Below, piece by piece: positions 1 through 8,884 of a stretch of 64,000 nt of DNA. The number at the start of each line of letters is the position of its first letter. Within the stretch, counting starts at the first letter, position 1. The position numbers and the translations under genes were made by a program. The notes under the pieces were generated by a model, which was not told the origin of the DNA, searched no databases, and saw only the letters and a list, made by a program, of their open reading frames with translations. The DNA is taken from the NCBI GenBank assembly GCA_028277885.1, contig JANQFK010000023.1:99693-163692 (forward strand), given 5' to 3'. Source of the DNA: Myxococcota bacterium (GTDB lineage Bacteria; Myxococcota_A; UBA9160; UBA6930).

Positions 1-2
1 CG

Positions 3-107
3 ATCCTGCCGATCCAGGAGGTGCGCGGGCGCGTCCTCGAGGTGCTCCGCGGGAGGGTGGAGTGTCCGAGCAGAGCGAGCCCAGGCCCGAGGACGCCGAC
101 TCCCTGA
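3..107 (+). CDS. Possible 3' end of an upstream gene (partial)
   Basis: An open frame enters from the left edge and stops with TGA at 105-107. Its first residues (ILPIQEVRGRVLEVLRGRVE) look like an ordinary protein C-terminus, for example that of a chemotaxis or response-regulator protein. The last part is low-complexity and overlaps the next gene by 46 nt. The identity cannot be told from so short a tail. The alternative is that this is noncoding leader of the GGDEF/EAL gene. Confidence 0.3.
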   Translation: MLPIQEVRGRVLEVLRGRVECPSRASPGPRTPTP

Positions 108-1936
108 CGCTCCTGCTGGTGGCGGAGGACCCGCTGAGCGCCCGGCGCATCCGCGAGATGCTCGAGCGCCGCGAGGGCGAGGGCTCGCGCTTCTCGATCA
201 CCAGCGTGCCGCGGGTGGAGGACGCCCTCGTGCGCCTCCAGCACGGCGGCTTCGACGTGATGCTCCTCGACCACTCCGTGGACGAGGCCCACGGCCTCGA
301 CTCGCTCCAGCGCGCCCGGGTGGCGGCGCGCGCGGTGCCCGTCGTGGTGCTCACCTACCAGCGCGACGAGGACTTCGCCCTGGAGGCGGTGCGCACCGGC
401 GCCCAGGACTACCTCGCCAAGGGCGAGGTCACGCCGGCGCTGCTCGCCCGCACCCTGCTCCACGCCGTGGAGCGCCATCGCATGATGCGCGAGCTCACCC
501 AGGCCCAGCAGCGCCAGCACTTCCTGGCCAGCCACGACGCCCTCACCAAGCTGCCCAACCGCTACTCCTTCCTCGCGTCGCTGCGCGGGCTGCTCGCCGA
601 GGCCGAGCGCCGCCGCGAGGAGGTCGCGGTGCTGTTCTTCGACCTCGACGGCTTCAAGCGCATCAACGACAGCCTGGGCCACGCGGCCGGCGACGAGCTG
701 CTCGGCGACGTCGCGGGGCGGCTGCGGCGGCTGATCGGCAAGCGCGACCTGGTGGCGCGCCTCGGCGGCGACGAGTTCGTGGCCGCGCTGCCCGCCGTGC
801 GCGACCCCCAGCGTCCCCTCGAGCTCGCCGAGACCATCCGCGCCGCCATCGAGAAGCCCTACTACCTGAACGGCCTCGAGTGCTGGGTGAGCACCAGCAT
901 CGGCATCTCCCGCCATCCCCGGGACGGGCGCGACGCCGACGCGCTGATCCGCTGCGCCGACGCGGCCATGTACCAGGCCAAGGGGGCGGGCAAGAACCAG
1001 ATCCGCGAGTTCGACGAGCAGATGAACGAGAGCGCCCAGGAGCGCTTCGATCTGGTGAACGGCCTGCGCGACGCCATCCACAGCGGCCTGCTCGCGCTGA
1101 TGTTCCAGCCCCAGGTCGACATCCAGCGCGAGGAGCTGGTGGCCGCCGAGACCCTGGTGCGCTGGCACCACCCGACCCGCGGCGCCATCTCCCCCACCGA
1201 GTTCATCCCCGTGGCCGAGGAGACCGGGCTGATGGTGCCCCTCGGCGAGTGGGTGCTGCGGACGGCCTGCGCGACGGCGGCGAGCTGGAGGGCGGTGCCC
1301 GGCGCCCGCGTCGCCGTCAACATCTCGGGGCGCCAGCTCGAGCAGCCCGACTTCTCGAGTCGCGTGCAGCGGATCCTCGAGGAGACGGGCCTGCCCCGGG
1401 AGCGGCTCGAGATCGAGCTCACCGAGTCCCTGGCGGCCAGCGACGGCGCGCTGGCCGTGCTCGAGCGCCTGCGGGAGCTGGGCATCCGCACCGCGATCGA
1501 CGACTTCGGCACCGGCTACTCGTCCCTCACCCGCCTGCGCCGGCTGCCCGTCGACACCCTCAAGATCGACCGCTCCTTCGTGCACGGCGTGTCGCTGAAC
1601 GACCCCGACGCGGTGATCCTCGAGTCCATGATCCGCATCGCGTCGGGGCTCGGCCTCGAGGTGGTGGCCGAGGGCGTCGAGACCCTCGAGGAGATGGACG
1701 CGCTGCGCGCCCTCGGCTGCACGCTCATGCAGGGCTACCTGTTCAGCAAGCCCCTGCCGAAGATCGACTTCGAGGCCGAGGTGGGGCGCGAGGACGCCGA
1801 GTGGCGGATGCCCCTCGACCGGCCCGAGGCCTGGCTACCGCTCGGCGAGCGCGCCGCGGAGCCCGAGCCCGGACCCGACGACGAGGGCAACCTGCCCGCC
1901 GTCCGCAACCTCGGCAGCCGGCCGCGCCACGGCTAG
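62..1936 (+). CDS. Response regulator with GGDEF and EAL domains (cyclic-di-GMP turnover)
   Basis: This is a 624-residue cytoplasmic signalling protein. A receiver domain (about residues 15-135) has phospho-acceptor Asp70 in FDVMLLD. A GGDEF diguanylate cyclase domain (about 155-325) has an intact GGDEF at 235-239. An EAL phosphodiesterase domain (about 340-590) carries the first motif as ETLVR (363-367), the Asp pair in DDFGTGYSSL and the EGVET motif. Because the ExLxR pattern and the metal-binding residues are kept, the phosphodiesterase is probably active despite ETL replacing EAL. The GTG start is preceded by GGGAGGGTGG. The TAG stop lies inside the first base pairs of a twin-hairpin repeat. 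The partner kinase is not visible here. Confidence 0.9.
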   Translation: MSEQSEPRPEDADSLTLLLVAEDPLSARRIREMLERREGEGSRFSITSVPRVEDALVRLQHGGFDVMLLDHSVDEAHGLDSLQRARVAARAVPVVVLTYQRDEDFALEAVRTGAQDYLAKGEVTPALLARTLLHAVERHRMMRELTQAQQRQHFLASHDALTKLPNRYSFLASLRGLLAEAERRREEVAVLFFDLDGFKRINDSLGHAAGDELLGDVAGRLRRLIGKRDLVARLGGDEFVAALPAVRDPQRPLELAETIRAAIEKPYYLNGLECWVSTSIGISRHPRDGRDADALIRCADAAMYQAKGAGKNQIREFDEQMNESAQERFDLVNGLRDAIHSGLLALMFQPQVDIQREELVAAETLVRWHHPTRGAISPTEFIPVAEETGLMVPLGEWVLRTACATAASWRAVPGARVAVNISGRQLEQPDFSSRVQRILEETGLPRERLEIELTESLAASDGALAVLERLRELGIRTAIDDFGTGYSSLTRLRRLPVDTLKIDRSFVHGVSLNDPDAVILESMIRIASGLGLEVVAEGVETLEEMDALRALGCTLMQGYLFSKPLPKIDFEAEVGREDAEWRMPLDRPEAWLPLGERAAEPEPGPDDEGNLPAVRNLGSRPRHG

Positions 1937-2001
1937 GAGGCCGACCCAGGATGGTCGGCTCCCGCCGCAAAGCGAGCCCGAAGGGCTCGCTCAGCCAGGC
2001 G
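1935..2001. repeat. Dispersed twin-hairpin repeat, copy A
   Basis: Copy A of a 60-67 bp intergenic element. It has one stem GCCGACC/GGTCGGC and a second stem GCGAGCCC-GAA-GGGCTCGC, joined by CTCCCGCCGCAAA. It lies between two convergent genes, where it could end transcription from both sides. Copies B (10319-10385) and C (30787-30844) have the same orientation and the same second stem. Confidence 0.8.
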
Positions 2002-2027
2002 TGACGGCCGGGAGACACGGCCGCGAG

Positions 2028-2843
2028 TCACGACCTGGAGTCGGGCCGGGAGGCCGGGTCCTCCTTCTCGTCCTCGTCGGCCTCGGTCAGCAGGTCGACG
2101 GTGGGCAGCGGCGCGCCCTCGAAGCGCGCCGGGTCGAGCCAGCTGCGCAGCCGGTAGCCGAGGATCAGCACGATCATGCGCAGGCCGAGCCGGGCCGCGA
2201 CCCACTTGTTGCCCGTCACCGAGGAGGCGCCGACCCGCTCGGTGTAGTTCACGGGCACCTGGATGATCTTCATCCCCTTGAGGATGCTCAGCACCATCAT
2301 CTCGGGGCCGAAGAACGAGCCGTCCACGGTGAAGTGGGGCTGGAGCCGCTCGAGGGCGTCGCGGCGCACGCAGCGCAGGGTGCAGCCGACGTCGGTGAGC
2401 GCCGTGGTGTTGAAGAGCCCCTCCATCAGCTTGGCGACGGCGTAGTTGCCCCACTTGAGGAACAGCCCCATGTTGGCGCCCTGCCAGATCAGCTCCTTCA
2501 TGGTGCGGGTGCCGTAGACGACCTCGAAGTCCTCCGCGTAGGCGAGGAGCTTGCGCACGTCCCGGCCCCGGAAGGTGCCGTCGGGCTCCGAGACCAGGAT
2601 CAGGTCGCCCGAGGCCTCCCGGAAGCCGCGTCGGATGGCGGCGCCGTAGCCCTGGCGCGGCTCGTGGATCTCCCGGGCGCTGGTGAGGGCCACCTCCTCG
2701 CTGGTCCCGGGAGCCGCGTTGTTGTTCACCACGAGGATCTCGTCCACCACGCCGGTGGCCTCGAACTCCTCGATGCTCGCGCGGATCGAGTCGCGCTCGG
2801 CGTAGGTCGGCAGCACCACGGAGACGCTCCGTCCGCACCACAT
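2028..2843 (-). CDS. Family 2 glycosyltransferase (dolichyl-phosphate mannosyltransferase type)
   Basis: A 271-residue GT-A enzyme. It opens with the family signature SVVLPTYAERDSI, has the nucleotide-binding VNNNAAPGTSEE region, and has SEPDGTF in place of the metal-binding DXD. It also has the acceptor-domain segment DVGCTLRCVRRDALERL typical of polyprenyl-phosphate sugar transferases. One hydrophobic helix near the C-terminus (LGLRMIVLILGYRL) may anchor it to the membrane. It is the last gene of a three-gene minus-strand operon, starting 2 nt after the methyltransferase stop. The likely role is to charge a lipid carrier for the TMTC-like protein encoded upstream. The ATG at 2843 is chosen because it directly precedes the conserved domain. 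Confidence 0.85.
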   Translation of the reverse strand: MWCGRSVSVVLPTYAERDSIRASIEEFEATGVVDEILVVNNNAAPGTSEEVALTSAREIHEPRQGYGAAIRRGFREASGDLILVSEPDGTFRGRDVRKLLAYAEDFEVVYGTRTMKELIWQGANMGLFLKWGNYAVAKLMEGLFNTTALTDVGCTLRCVRRDALERLQPHFTVDGSFFGPEMMVLSILKGMKIIQVPVNYTERVGASSVTGNKWVAARLGLRMIVLILGYRLRSWLDPARFEGAPLPTVDLLTEADEDEKEDPASRPDSRS

Positions 2844-2845
2844 GC

Positions 2846-3481
2846 CTAGGCGCGCTCCGCCACGACGTACATCTGGGCCGCCAGGGGGCGCAGCGGCGAC
2901 GCCAGGTAGAGCCGGATCAGGATCGGCCGCTTGGGCAGGCGGCTCCTCATCGAGAACGGCAGCAGACCCGGCACCACGCGCCGCACGGGCAGGCCGTGGG
3001 CCGCCAGCCGCGGGCCCACGTTGCGGTCGTCGAAGATCGTCTTGTGGGTCGGATCGTCGAAGTAGTGCTCGGCGCACAGCCGGTGGTTGGGCTGGATCAG
3101 CACCAGCCGGCCCCCGGGCGCCAGGACGTCCCGCACGCGGGGCAGCAGCCTCGCCAGCTCCGCCTCGTCGAGGTGCTCGAGGAAGTTGCTCGCGAAGACG
3201 AGGTCCACGCTGCCGGGCTCGAGGCCCGGAAGCTCCACCGCGTCGGCGAGCCGGAACTCCACCTCCGGGCCCGCGTGGACCGCCATCTCGGGGTTCAGGT
3301 CGTAGGCGATGCGGCGCTCGGCGGGGAAGGCGTTGGCGAAGTCGCAGTAGCCCGCGCCCAGCTCGACCAGGGTCCCCACCGGCGGGACGTCCCGGGCCAC
3401 GTAGCGCGCGATCTCCCGCCAGACGCCGCGGCGGGCCTCGAGCACGGGGTAGGCGCCCACGTAGGGGTTGGCGGCGCTCAC
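2846..3481 (-). CDS. Class I SAM-dependent methyltransferase
   Basis: A 211-residue methyltransferase. Motif I is TLVELGAGYCDFANAF (SAM-binding glycine loop), followed by the acidic residue of RIAYDLNPE, then LADAVELPG and the catalytic-core strand VDLVFASNFLEHLDE. These are typical of small-molecule or sugar methyltransferases. The GTG start overlaps the stop of the upstream membrane protein as GTGA, with GGAG upstream. Position in a glycosylation operon suggests that it modifies a sugar or lipid-linked glycan, but the substrate cannot be read from the sequence. Confidence 0.8.
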   Translation of the reverse strand: MSAANPYVGAYPVLEARRGVWREIARYVARDVPPVGTLVELGAGYCDFANAFPAERRIAYDLNPEMAVHAGPEVEFRLADAVELPGLEPGSVDLVFASNFLEHLDEAELARLLPRVRDVLAPGGRLVLIQPNHRLCAEHYFDDPTHKTIFDDRNVGPRLAAHGLPVRRVVPGLLPFSMRSRLPKRPILIRLYLASPLRPLAAQMYVVAERA

Positions 3482-5322
3482 GGGGCGAGGCTCCGGCGCA
3501 GGGCCCGGATGTCCTCGGCCAGGTACGGGAAGCGCGCCTCGTCGTAGTTGGCGGCCAGCAGGGTCCGGCTCTCGGCCGCGAGCCGCGGGTCGTTCTGGGC
3601 GAAGCGCGTGAAGGCGACGAAGTAGCCGAAGGAGCGCCGCACGAGGGCCTCGCGCTGGGCGGCCTCGGCGCCGGCGGCGAGGTCGAAGTAGCGCCCGGCG
3701 AGCTTCATCGCGTTGGCGCGGTCCGGGGCCAGCGCGTAGGCGCGCTCGAAGTGGGCCAGCTGCTCCGCGACCGGCGCGGCCTCGAGCACCGCGATGCGGC
3801 CGAGCAGCTGGTGGAGCCGCGAGAGGTGGAGCTGGTCCGGCACCCGGTAGCGGCTCGGCTGCCGGCCCATGGCGCGCTCGCGCTCGAGACCGCGGGCGAT
3901 CTGCGCGCGGGCGCGGTCCAGCCACTCGGCCCGGCGCGCCGGGTCGGGCTCCGCCTCGGCGCGCCGCACGTGGATCTTGGCCAGGGCCTGGAGGGAGAGC
4001 AGGGAGGGGGCGTCGAGGCTCGCCTCGTGGGTCCACAGCGTCTCGTTGTTCCGCCACACGCCGAGCTGGCGCCAGGTCTGGACCGCCGAGGCCGTCGCGA
4101 AGAGCAGCGCCAGGGCCACCACGCCGAAGGAGACGAGCGGCGCGCCCTGCGCCCGGGCCCGCAGCTCGAGGCCGAGCTGGGTCGCCAGGGCGAGCAGTCC
4201 GAAGCAGGCGAGGTAGAGGTAGCGGTCCGCGCTCCAGAACCCCACGTAGGCGAAGCCCAGGTAGGGGACGAGCAGCACGCCGAAGGCGAGGGCGTGGAAG
4301 GCGAGGTCGCGGCGCCGCCAGAGCAGGATGGCGAGGACGCCGGCAGCGAGCAGCGCGATCGCGGCCGCGGCGGCCTGCTCGACGGGGCTGAGCGGGATCT
4401 CGACGTGGGGCCAGCGGTAGAACATCGAGAGCTGGCTCGGCCAGACCAGGTGCTTCACGTACAGCCCGAGCAGCAGCGGGGCGAAGCGCGCCATGGTGGC
4501 GAGATGGCCGGGATCGAGCCCGTCGGGCCCGCGCCAGCCGATCACCCCGTAGTCGCGCACGATGCCCTGGTACCAGAGGAAGATGCCGACGGAGAGCGCG
4601 GCGTGGGGCGCGAGCCGGGGCAGGGCCGCCGCGAGCGACTCCCGCCAGCGGAAGGGCGCGTCGGGGGCGCGGCTCCCGTCGAGGTAGGGCTGGAAGACGC
4701 GGTGCAGCCCGAGCAGCACGCAGAGCACGACGGCGCTGATCTTCGAGAGCAGGGCGAGGAGCGTCAGGAGCAGCGTGGTGGCCCACAGCAGGCGTCGCGT
4801 GCGGGGCTCGGGGGAGGCCAGCTCGAGGGTCTGGGCGACGAGCGCCAGCAGCATCCACGTGGTGGAGAGCAGGTCCTTGCGTCCCATCACCCAGCCCACC
4901 GGCTCGGCGTGGACCGGCACCACCACGAACAGGCCGGCCACGATGCCGGCGAAGGCGAGGCGCCGGGTGGCGAGGGCCAGGAAGGCGAAGAGCAGGGCGG
5001 CGTTCAGCCCGTTCAGGAGGACGTTCCCGAGGTGGTAGCCGAGGGGGTTGGCGTGGCCGAAGAGGCGGGCGTCGAGGGCCCAGCTCACGTCGCGCACGAG
5101 CAGCGGCTCCTCGCGCGGGAAGTGCTCCACGAAGATCTGGCCGAGGCTGCTCGTGAAGGAGCGCTCGTCGTAGAGGTTCGGGTGGGCGAGCAGCACCGTG
5201 GTGTCGTCGAAGTTCACGAAGTCGAAGCCGACGGCCCGGCCGTAGAGGGCAAGGCTGGCCAGGAACAGCACGAGCCCGGCGAGCAGGAGCCGCCGGGGCG
5301 TCACGGGCTGGCTGTCGGGCAC
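3478..5322 (-). CDS. TMTC/O-mannosyltransferase-like polytopic membrane protein with TPR-like C-terminus
   Basis: A 614-residue integral membrane protein with about ten hydrophobic segments (first at about 15-35). It then has the lumenal-loop signatures of the TMTC-like family: FDFVNFDDTTVLLAHPN, the LGYHLGNVLLNGLNAALL helix and VHAEPVGWVMGRKDLLS. The last 200 residues are helical and soluble with tetratricopeptide-like pairs. Such proteins transfer mannose or another sugar from a lipid carrier to periplasmic protein. The GTG at 5322 is preferred because GGGAGGGGAG lies just upstream; an ATG at 5391 is possible but has no ribosome site. It heads the operon with the methyltransferase and glycosyltransferase. 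Confidence 0.75.
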   Translation of the reverse strand: MPDSQPVTPRRLLLAGLVLFLASLALYGRAVGFDFVNFDDTTVLLAHPNLYDERSFTSSLGQIFVEHFPREEPLLVRDVSWALDARLFGHANPLGYHLGNVLLNGLNAALLFAFLALATRRLAFAGIVAGLFVVVPVHAEPVGWVMGRKDLLSTTWMLLALVAQTLELASPEPRTRRLLWATTLLLTLLALLSKISAVVLCVLLGLHRVFQPYLDGSRAPDAPFRWRESLAAALPRLAPHAALSVGIFLWYQGIVRDYGVIGWRGPDGLDPGHLATMARFAPLLLGLYVKHLVWPSQLSMFYRWPHVEIPLSPVEQAAAAAIALLAAGVLAILLWRRRDLAFHALAFGVLLVPYLGFAYVGFWSADRYLYLACFGLLALATQLGLELRARAQGAPLVSFGVVALALLFATASAVQTWRQLGVWRNNETLWTHEASLDAPSLLSLQALAKIHVRRAEAEPDPARRAEWLDRARAQIARGLERERAMGRQPSRYRVPDQLHLSRLHQLLGRIAVLEAAPVAEQLAHFERAYALAPDRANAMKLAGRYFDLAAGAEAAQREALVRRSFGYFVAFTRFAQNDPRLAAESRTLLAANYDEARFPYLAEDIRALRRSLAP

Positions 5323-5406
5323 GGGGCTCCCCTCCCACCGACTCCAGGCACGGTCCGCCGGCAGCAGGGACGGCGGGCCCACGTCTGGCATCGGCCGGTG
5401 GGGGTC

Positions 5407-5441
5407 GGGGCTGAAGCCCCTCGGGCGCCGGCTCCGAGGGG
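5407..5441. terminator. Tandem GC hairpins downstream of cysE
   Basis: Two overlapping perfect stems, GGGGCT-GA-AGCCCC (5407-5420) and CCCCTCGG/CCGAGGGG (5417-5424 with 5434-5441), lie just past the cysE stop on its transcribed strand. There is no T-tract, so intrinsic termination is uncertain; they could equally protect the mRNA 3' end. Confidence 0.4.
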
Positions 5442-5453
5442 CGGGCGGGGCCC

Positions 5454-6275
5454 CTAGATGCCCTCGCCGAGGTTCGGGGTCGGGCCCTGGCGCAGCTCGA
5501 GCCGGGGCTCGCCGATGGTGACCCGGGTGTAGGGCGGCACGGACTCCGAGAGCCACACGTTGCCGCCGATCACCGCGCCGGTCCCGATCACCGTCTCGCC
5601 GCCCAGGATGGTGGCGTTCGGGTAGATGGTGACGTCGCTCTCGATGGTGGGATGGCGCTTGCTGCCCACGTCGGCGCGGCCGCGCTTGTTCGAGAAGGCC
5701 GCGAGGGTGACGCCGTGATAGAGCTTCACGCGATCGCCGATCACGCAGGTCTCGCCGATCACGACGCCCGTGCCGTGGTCCACGAAGAAGTGCGTGCCGA
5801 TGCGGGCGCCGGGGTGGATGTCGATCCCGGTGGCGCTGTGGGCCTCCTCGGTCATGATGCGCGCCACCACGCCCTCGCCCACCTGGTAGAACGCGTGGGC
5901 GATGCGGTAGGTCGAGACCGCGCGGATCGAGGGGTAGGCGGCGATCACCTCGCCGTAGCTGATGGCCGAGGGGTCCCGCTCGAAGGCCGCCGCCACGTCC
6001 GTGGCCACCAGGCGCCGGATGTCCGGGAGGCGCTCCATGAGCGCGGTGGCCTTCTCGCCGCCGACCAGCGCCGCCACGATCCCGTGCACCACCCGCAGGT
6101 CGCTCTCGAGCTGCTCGGTGGGGGTGTGGTCGGTCACCAGCGCGCGCAGGGCCCCCAGCGCATCGCCCACCCGCCGCGTGTAGGGCAGCACCTCGGTGCC
6201 GGCCTCGGTCACGGGATCGGTCTCGCTGCGGATCTTGCGCAGGGCCTCGGCGACGTTCTCGATGCCGTCCGCCAT
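5454..6275 (-). CDS. cysE: Serine O-acetyltransferase
   Basis: A 273-residue cytoplasmic enzyme that acetylates L-serine with acetyl-CoA, the first step of cysteine synthesis. The N-terminal helical domain (1-140) includes DPSAISYGEVIAAYPSIRAV. The C-terminal left-handed beta-helix begins at TGIDIHPGARIG and contains the catalytic motif FFVDHGTGVVIGET (His and Asp) and LYHGVTL. Its length is typical of the larger EpsC-type form. The ATG is preceded by GAGGAGG. It stands alone on the minus strand and is followed by hairpins. Confidence 0.93.
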   Translation of the reverse strand: MADGIENVAEALRKIRSETDPVTEAGTEVLPYTRRVGDALGALRALVTDHTPTEQLESDLRVVHGIVAALVGGEKATALMERLPDIRRLVATDVAAAFERDPSAISYGEVIAAYPSIRAVSTYRIAHAFYQVGEGVVARIMTEEAHSATGIDIHPGARIGTHFFVDHGTGVVIGETCVIGDRVKLYHGVTLAAFSNKRGRADVGSKRHPTIESDVTIYPNATILGGETVIGTGAVIGGNVWLSESVPPYTRVTIGEPRLELRQGPTPNLGEGI

Positions 6276-6448
6276 CGGGTCCTCCTCGGGCCGCCGACAG
6301 TCTAGCGCCGGCCCCGCGGCGGCCCGCGGGGGGCGAGGGCCGGGCAGGGGCCCGGGGTGAGCCCCGTCACCGCGCGCGGGGCGGCGCCGGGCGATACCCC
6401 GGACCGACGGCGCCGGCGCCTGCGCGCGCCCCGCCGAGGAGAGGACCC

Positions 6449-7120
6449 ATGACGAACCCCCGCTCCCGATGGCTCCGCCGGCTCGCTCCCGGGCTGGCCT
6501 TCGCGCTGGCCGCGACCCTCGCCTCCGCAGAGGAGGTGGACGTCGAGTCGCCCGGGGCCGGCGCCGCCCCCGCCAAGGCCGCGCCCCTGCCCGAGGTCGG
6601 GGTGCAGCCGGCTGCCCAGCCCGCAGCCCAGCCTGCAGCCCGGATGGACTCCGCCGCCCCGGCGACCGAGGGCCGCGCCGAGCCGGCTCGGCCGGCCGCG
6701 AGCGCCACCCCTGCGAAGCCTCCGAGGCCGGAGGGCAGCGTGTCGCGCGCCGCCTTCGCCACCTCGATCCACGAGCGCGAGCCCGTCGGCGAGGTCACCC
6801 ACCTGACCGAGGACACCGAGCGCGTCTTCTTCTTCAGCGAGCTGATCGGCCTCACCGGGCGCACCGTCGTCCATCGCTGGGAGCACCAGGGCGAGCTCAT
6901 GGCCGAGGTTCCCTTCGAGGTGGGCGGGCCCCGCTGGCGCGTGCACTCGAGCAAGCGGCTGCTGCCGGGCTGGACCGGCGCCTGGACCGTCTCGGTGGTC
7001 GACGAGGCGGGCGAGGTGCTCCACACCCGCTCGCTCGTCTACGACCCGGTGGTGTTGACCGGCTCCACCGAGGCCGCGCCCGAGGAGAGCGAGCTTCCCC
7101 CCGCCTCGCTGCTGGAGTAG
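6449..7120 (+). CDS. Secreted DUF2914-domain protein
   Basis: A 223-residue exported protein. A signal peptide (about 1-27, ending ATLASA) is followed by a low-complexity Ala/Pro linker to about residue 95. A DUF2914-type beta-domain follows (about 120-200): FFFSELIGLTGRTVVHRW, the conserved GGPRWRVHSSKRLLPGWTGAW core and a final VSVVDEAGEVLHTRSL strand. Family function is not established; members are envelope proteins. The ATG has GGAGAGG upstream. Neighbours do not suggest an operon. Confidence 0.75.
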   Translation: MTNPRSRWLRRLAPGLAFALAATLASAEEVDVESPGAGAAPAKAAPLPEVGVQPAAQPAAQPAARMDSAAPATEGRAEPARPAASATPAKPPRPEGSVSRAAFATSIHEREPVGEVTHLTEDTERVFFFSELIGLTGRTVVHRWEHQGELMAEVPFEVGGPRWRVHSSKRLLPGWTGAWTVSVVDEAGEVLHTRSLVYDPVVLTGSTEAAPEESELPPASLLE

Positions 7121-7181
7121 GCGCGGCCCCAGCCGACGGCGGCTCTCCGGGGCCGCCCGCCGGAGGGCGCCCGGCCGCACT

Positions 7182-8180
7182 ATGCTAGGCGGCGTGGCGG
7201 AGCACGACGGCCGGATCTTCGAGCGGGCCGCCGAGGCGATCGGCGCGCTGCCCTGCGAGGCCGTGCTGCCGGGGGACCGGCCCCTGGAGAGCACGACGCC
7301 CGACGCGGACCTGCGCACCGCCGCCAACCTGCTGTGGTGGCGCAAGGTCGGCGCGCTTCCGGTGCTCGAGGACGGCCGCCTCGTCGGCTGCTTCGCCGAG
7401 GAGGATCTGCTGCGCGCGCTGGCCCAGCGGCTCGCGGGCGGCGACGCCGCGGCCTCGGCGGACGGTCGCCTGGGCGTCTGGGACGCCGTCCTCGCCAAGA
7501 CCACGGTGCGCGAGGCCATGACGCCCGTCGAGCGGCTGCCGGTCGCGGAGCCCGGCGCGACCCTGCTCGGCGCGCTGCGCGAGTCCGTCGCCGACGACGG
7601 CTCCCACGGCCGCTACCTGTTCCTGGTGGACGAGAGCGAGGGCCAGCGGGTCCGGCTCGCCTCCTTCCGCGACGTGGCGCGGACCCTCACCACGCTCTAC
7701 GACGGCCAGGGCTCCCTGGGCGCGCTCGGCGGCGACGCGGCGGACCGGGCGCGCCATGCGACCCAGGGCGTGCTGGGCCTGCCCATCGGCTCGGTGCGGC
7801 GCAGCAAGGCCTTCGGCCACGAGCCGCGGGTCGTGGCCTCCACCCTCAACGTGGCCGAGGCGATCCAGGCGATGTGGAGCGGGGGGCGCGGCTACGTGAT
7901 CGTGACGACGCCCGAGGGCGAGCCCATGGGCATCTTCACGCGGCGCGACGTGCTGCGCGCCTGCGTGCCGCGCTACGCCGACCTGGCCGCGCTGCCCCTG
8001 GCGGGCGCCATGAGCCGGCGCGTTCGCACCGTCACCGAGACCGTCACCCTGTGCGGCCTGTTCAAGCTGATGGCGCTCGAGTCCTGTCGCCACATGCCGC
8101 TGGTCGACGACTGGGACCGGGTCCAGTCCGTGATCTCCATGTGGGAGACCGTCTCGCTGCTGGTGGGTGAGGCTCCCTAG
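7182..8180 (+). CDS. Protein with four CBS domains
   Basis: A 332-residue cytoplasmic protein made of two tandem CBS pairs. The first has LRTAANLLWWRKVGALPVLEDGRLVGCFAEEDLLRAL, then VREAMTPVERLPVAEPGATL. The second pair includes VAEAIQAMWSGGRGYVIVTTPEGEPMGIFTRRDVLRA, then AGAMSRRVRTVTETVTLCGLFKLM. Such modules bind adenosine nucleotides and usually regulate a partner; no catalytic domain is attached. The start could be the ATG at 7182 or GTG at 7194, which has AGGCGG close by. Its stop codon shares the palindrome CTAG with the stop of the convergent cytochrome gene. Confidence 0.85.
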   Translation: MLGGVAEHDGRIFERAAEAIGALPCEAVLPGDRPLESTTPDADLRTAANLLWWRKVGALPVLEDGRLVGCFAEEDLLRALAQRLAGGDAAASADGRLGVWDAVLAKTTVREAMTPVERLPVAEPGATLLGALRESVADDGSHGRYLFLVDESEGQRVRLASFRDVARTLTTLYDGQGSLGALGGDAADRARHATQGVLGLPIGSVRRSKAFGHEPRVVASTLNVAEAIQAMWSGGRGYVIVTTPEGEPMGIFTRRDVLRACVPRYADLAALPLAGAMSRRVRTVTETVTLCGLFKLMALESCRHMPLVDDWDRVQSVISMWETVSLLVGEAP

Positions 8181-8761
8181 GGCAGCTCCCCGGGGTAGGC
8201 CGGCTCCGCCAGGGCGCGCATGTACGCCACCACGGCCCAGATCTCGTCCTCGGAGAGCACCGAGCCCCAGGCCGTCATCAGCGGCGACTTGCCCACCGCC
8301 ATGCCGCCCTCGTCCACCACCTTGTAGAGGTGGTCGTTGGAGAGCGCGTTCATGTAGCCGCCGTCGGTGTGGTCGGCGGGCTTCGGGTTCATGCCCGCGG
8401 CCGCCGGGCCGTCGCCGGCGCCGGCGGCGCCGTGGCAGCTGGCGCAGTAGCTCGCATAGAGCGGCTCGCCGGTCGCCGCGTCCCGGCTCGCGGCCGGCGC
8501 CGTCTGGGCGGCCGGGCTCGCCGTCGCGGCGGCGGGCACGGCCGCTGCCGGGGCCGCGGCGGGGGCGACGGCCGGCACGGCGGGCGCCTCGACGACCCGC
8601 CCCGGGATCTCGCCGTTCGCCGCGCGGCGGATCCGCTCCTCGACGCCGTCGTCGGGAAGGATCCGACTCTTCACCATCGCGTCGTCGGAGACGTTGCAGC
8701 CCAGGGCCGGCGCCAGTCCGAGGACCCCGGCCAGGGCGGCGACCACGATTCGCAGCTTCAT
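8177..8761 (-). CDS. Monohaem cytochrome c lipoprotein
   Basis: A 194-residue exported electron-transfer protein. Residues 1-22 form a signal peptide ending APALGC, a plausible lipobox, so it is probably anchored by lipid. An Ala/Pro-rich tether (about 60-95) leads to a class I cytochrome c domain with haem motif CASCH, distal loop GGMAVGKSPLMTAWG (axial Met) and the C-terminal helix EDEIWAVVAYMRAL. The partner oxidase or reductase is not evident. It is convergent with the CBS gene, the two stops overlapping in CTAG. Confidence 0.88.
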   Translation of the reverse strand: MKLRIVVAALAGVLGLAPALGCNVSDDAMVKSRILPDDGVEERIRRAANGEIPGRVVEAPAVPAVAPAAAPAAAVPAAATASPAAQTAPAASRDAATGEPLYASYCASCHGAAGAGDGPAAAGMNPKPADHTDGGYMNALSNDHLYKVVDEGGMAVGKSPLMTAWGSVLSEDEIWAVVAYMRALAEPAYPGELP

Positions 8762-8853
8762 CGGAACGAGACCTCCTCACCCCCGGGCGGACCCCACCGC
8801 CCGACGCGGTCGGAGGGATACCTGTTGAACGGCGGGGCGGCAACGTCCCACGT

Positions 8854-8870
8854 CTGAGGCCGCGCCTCAG
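8854..8870. terminator. Hairpin between the aldehyde dehydrogenase and cytochrome c genes
   Basis: Perfect stem CTGAGGC-CGC-GCCTCAG, located after the aldehyde dehydrogenase stop in its direction of transcription and 93 bp before the cytochrome start. No T-run follows it, so it may be a terminator or an mRNA-protecting stem. Confidence 0.4.
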
Positions 8871-8884
8871 AGGCTCGACCGCAA

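Noticed and set aside
1148..1162. ETL in place of EAL, suggesting an inactive phosphodiesterase
   Set aside because: Glu, Leu and Arg of ExLxR and the later metal-binding motifs are intact. Ala-to-Thr at the middle position is a tolerated change.
2842..5457. Long plus-strand open frame of 871 codons opposite the glycosylation operon
   Set aside because: It is rich in His, Glu, Gln and Arg-Gly runs typical of antisense frames in GC-rich DNA, while the minus strand encodes three recognisable proteins. The same reasoning removes the long frames opposite 26.4-29.5 kb and 47.8-51.9 kb.
8177..8180. Shared CTAG stop codons of convergent genes as a special signal
   Set aside because: Overlapping TAG stops in CTAG are expected occasionally in compact convergent pairs and need no further explanation.
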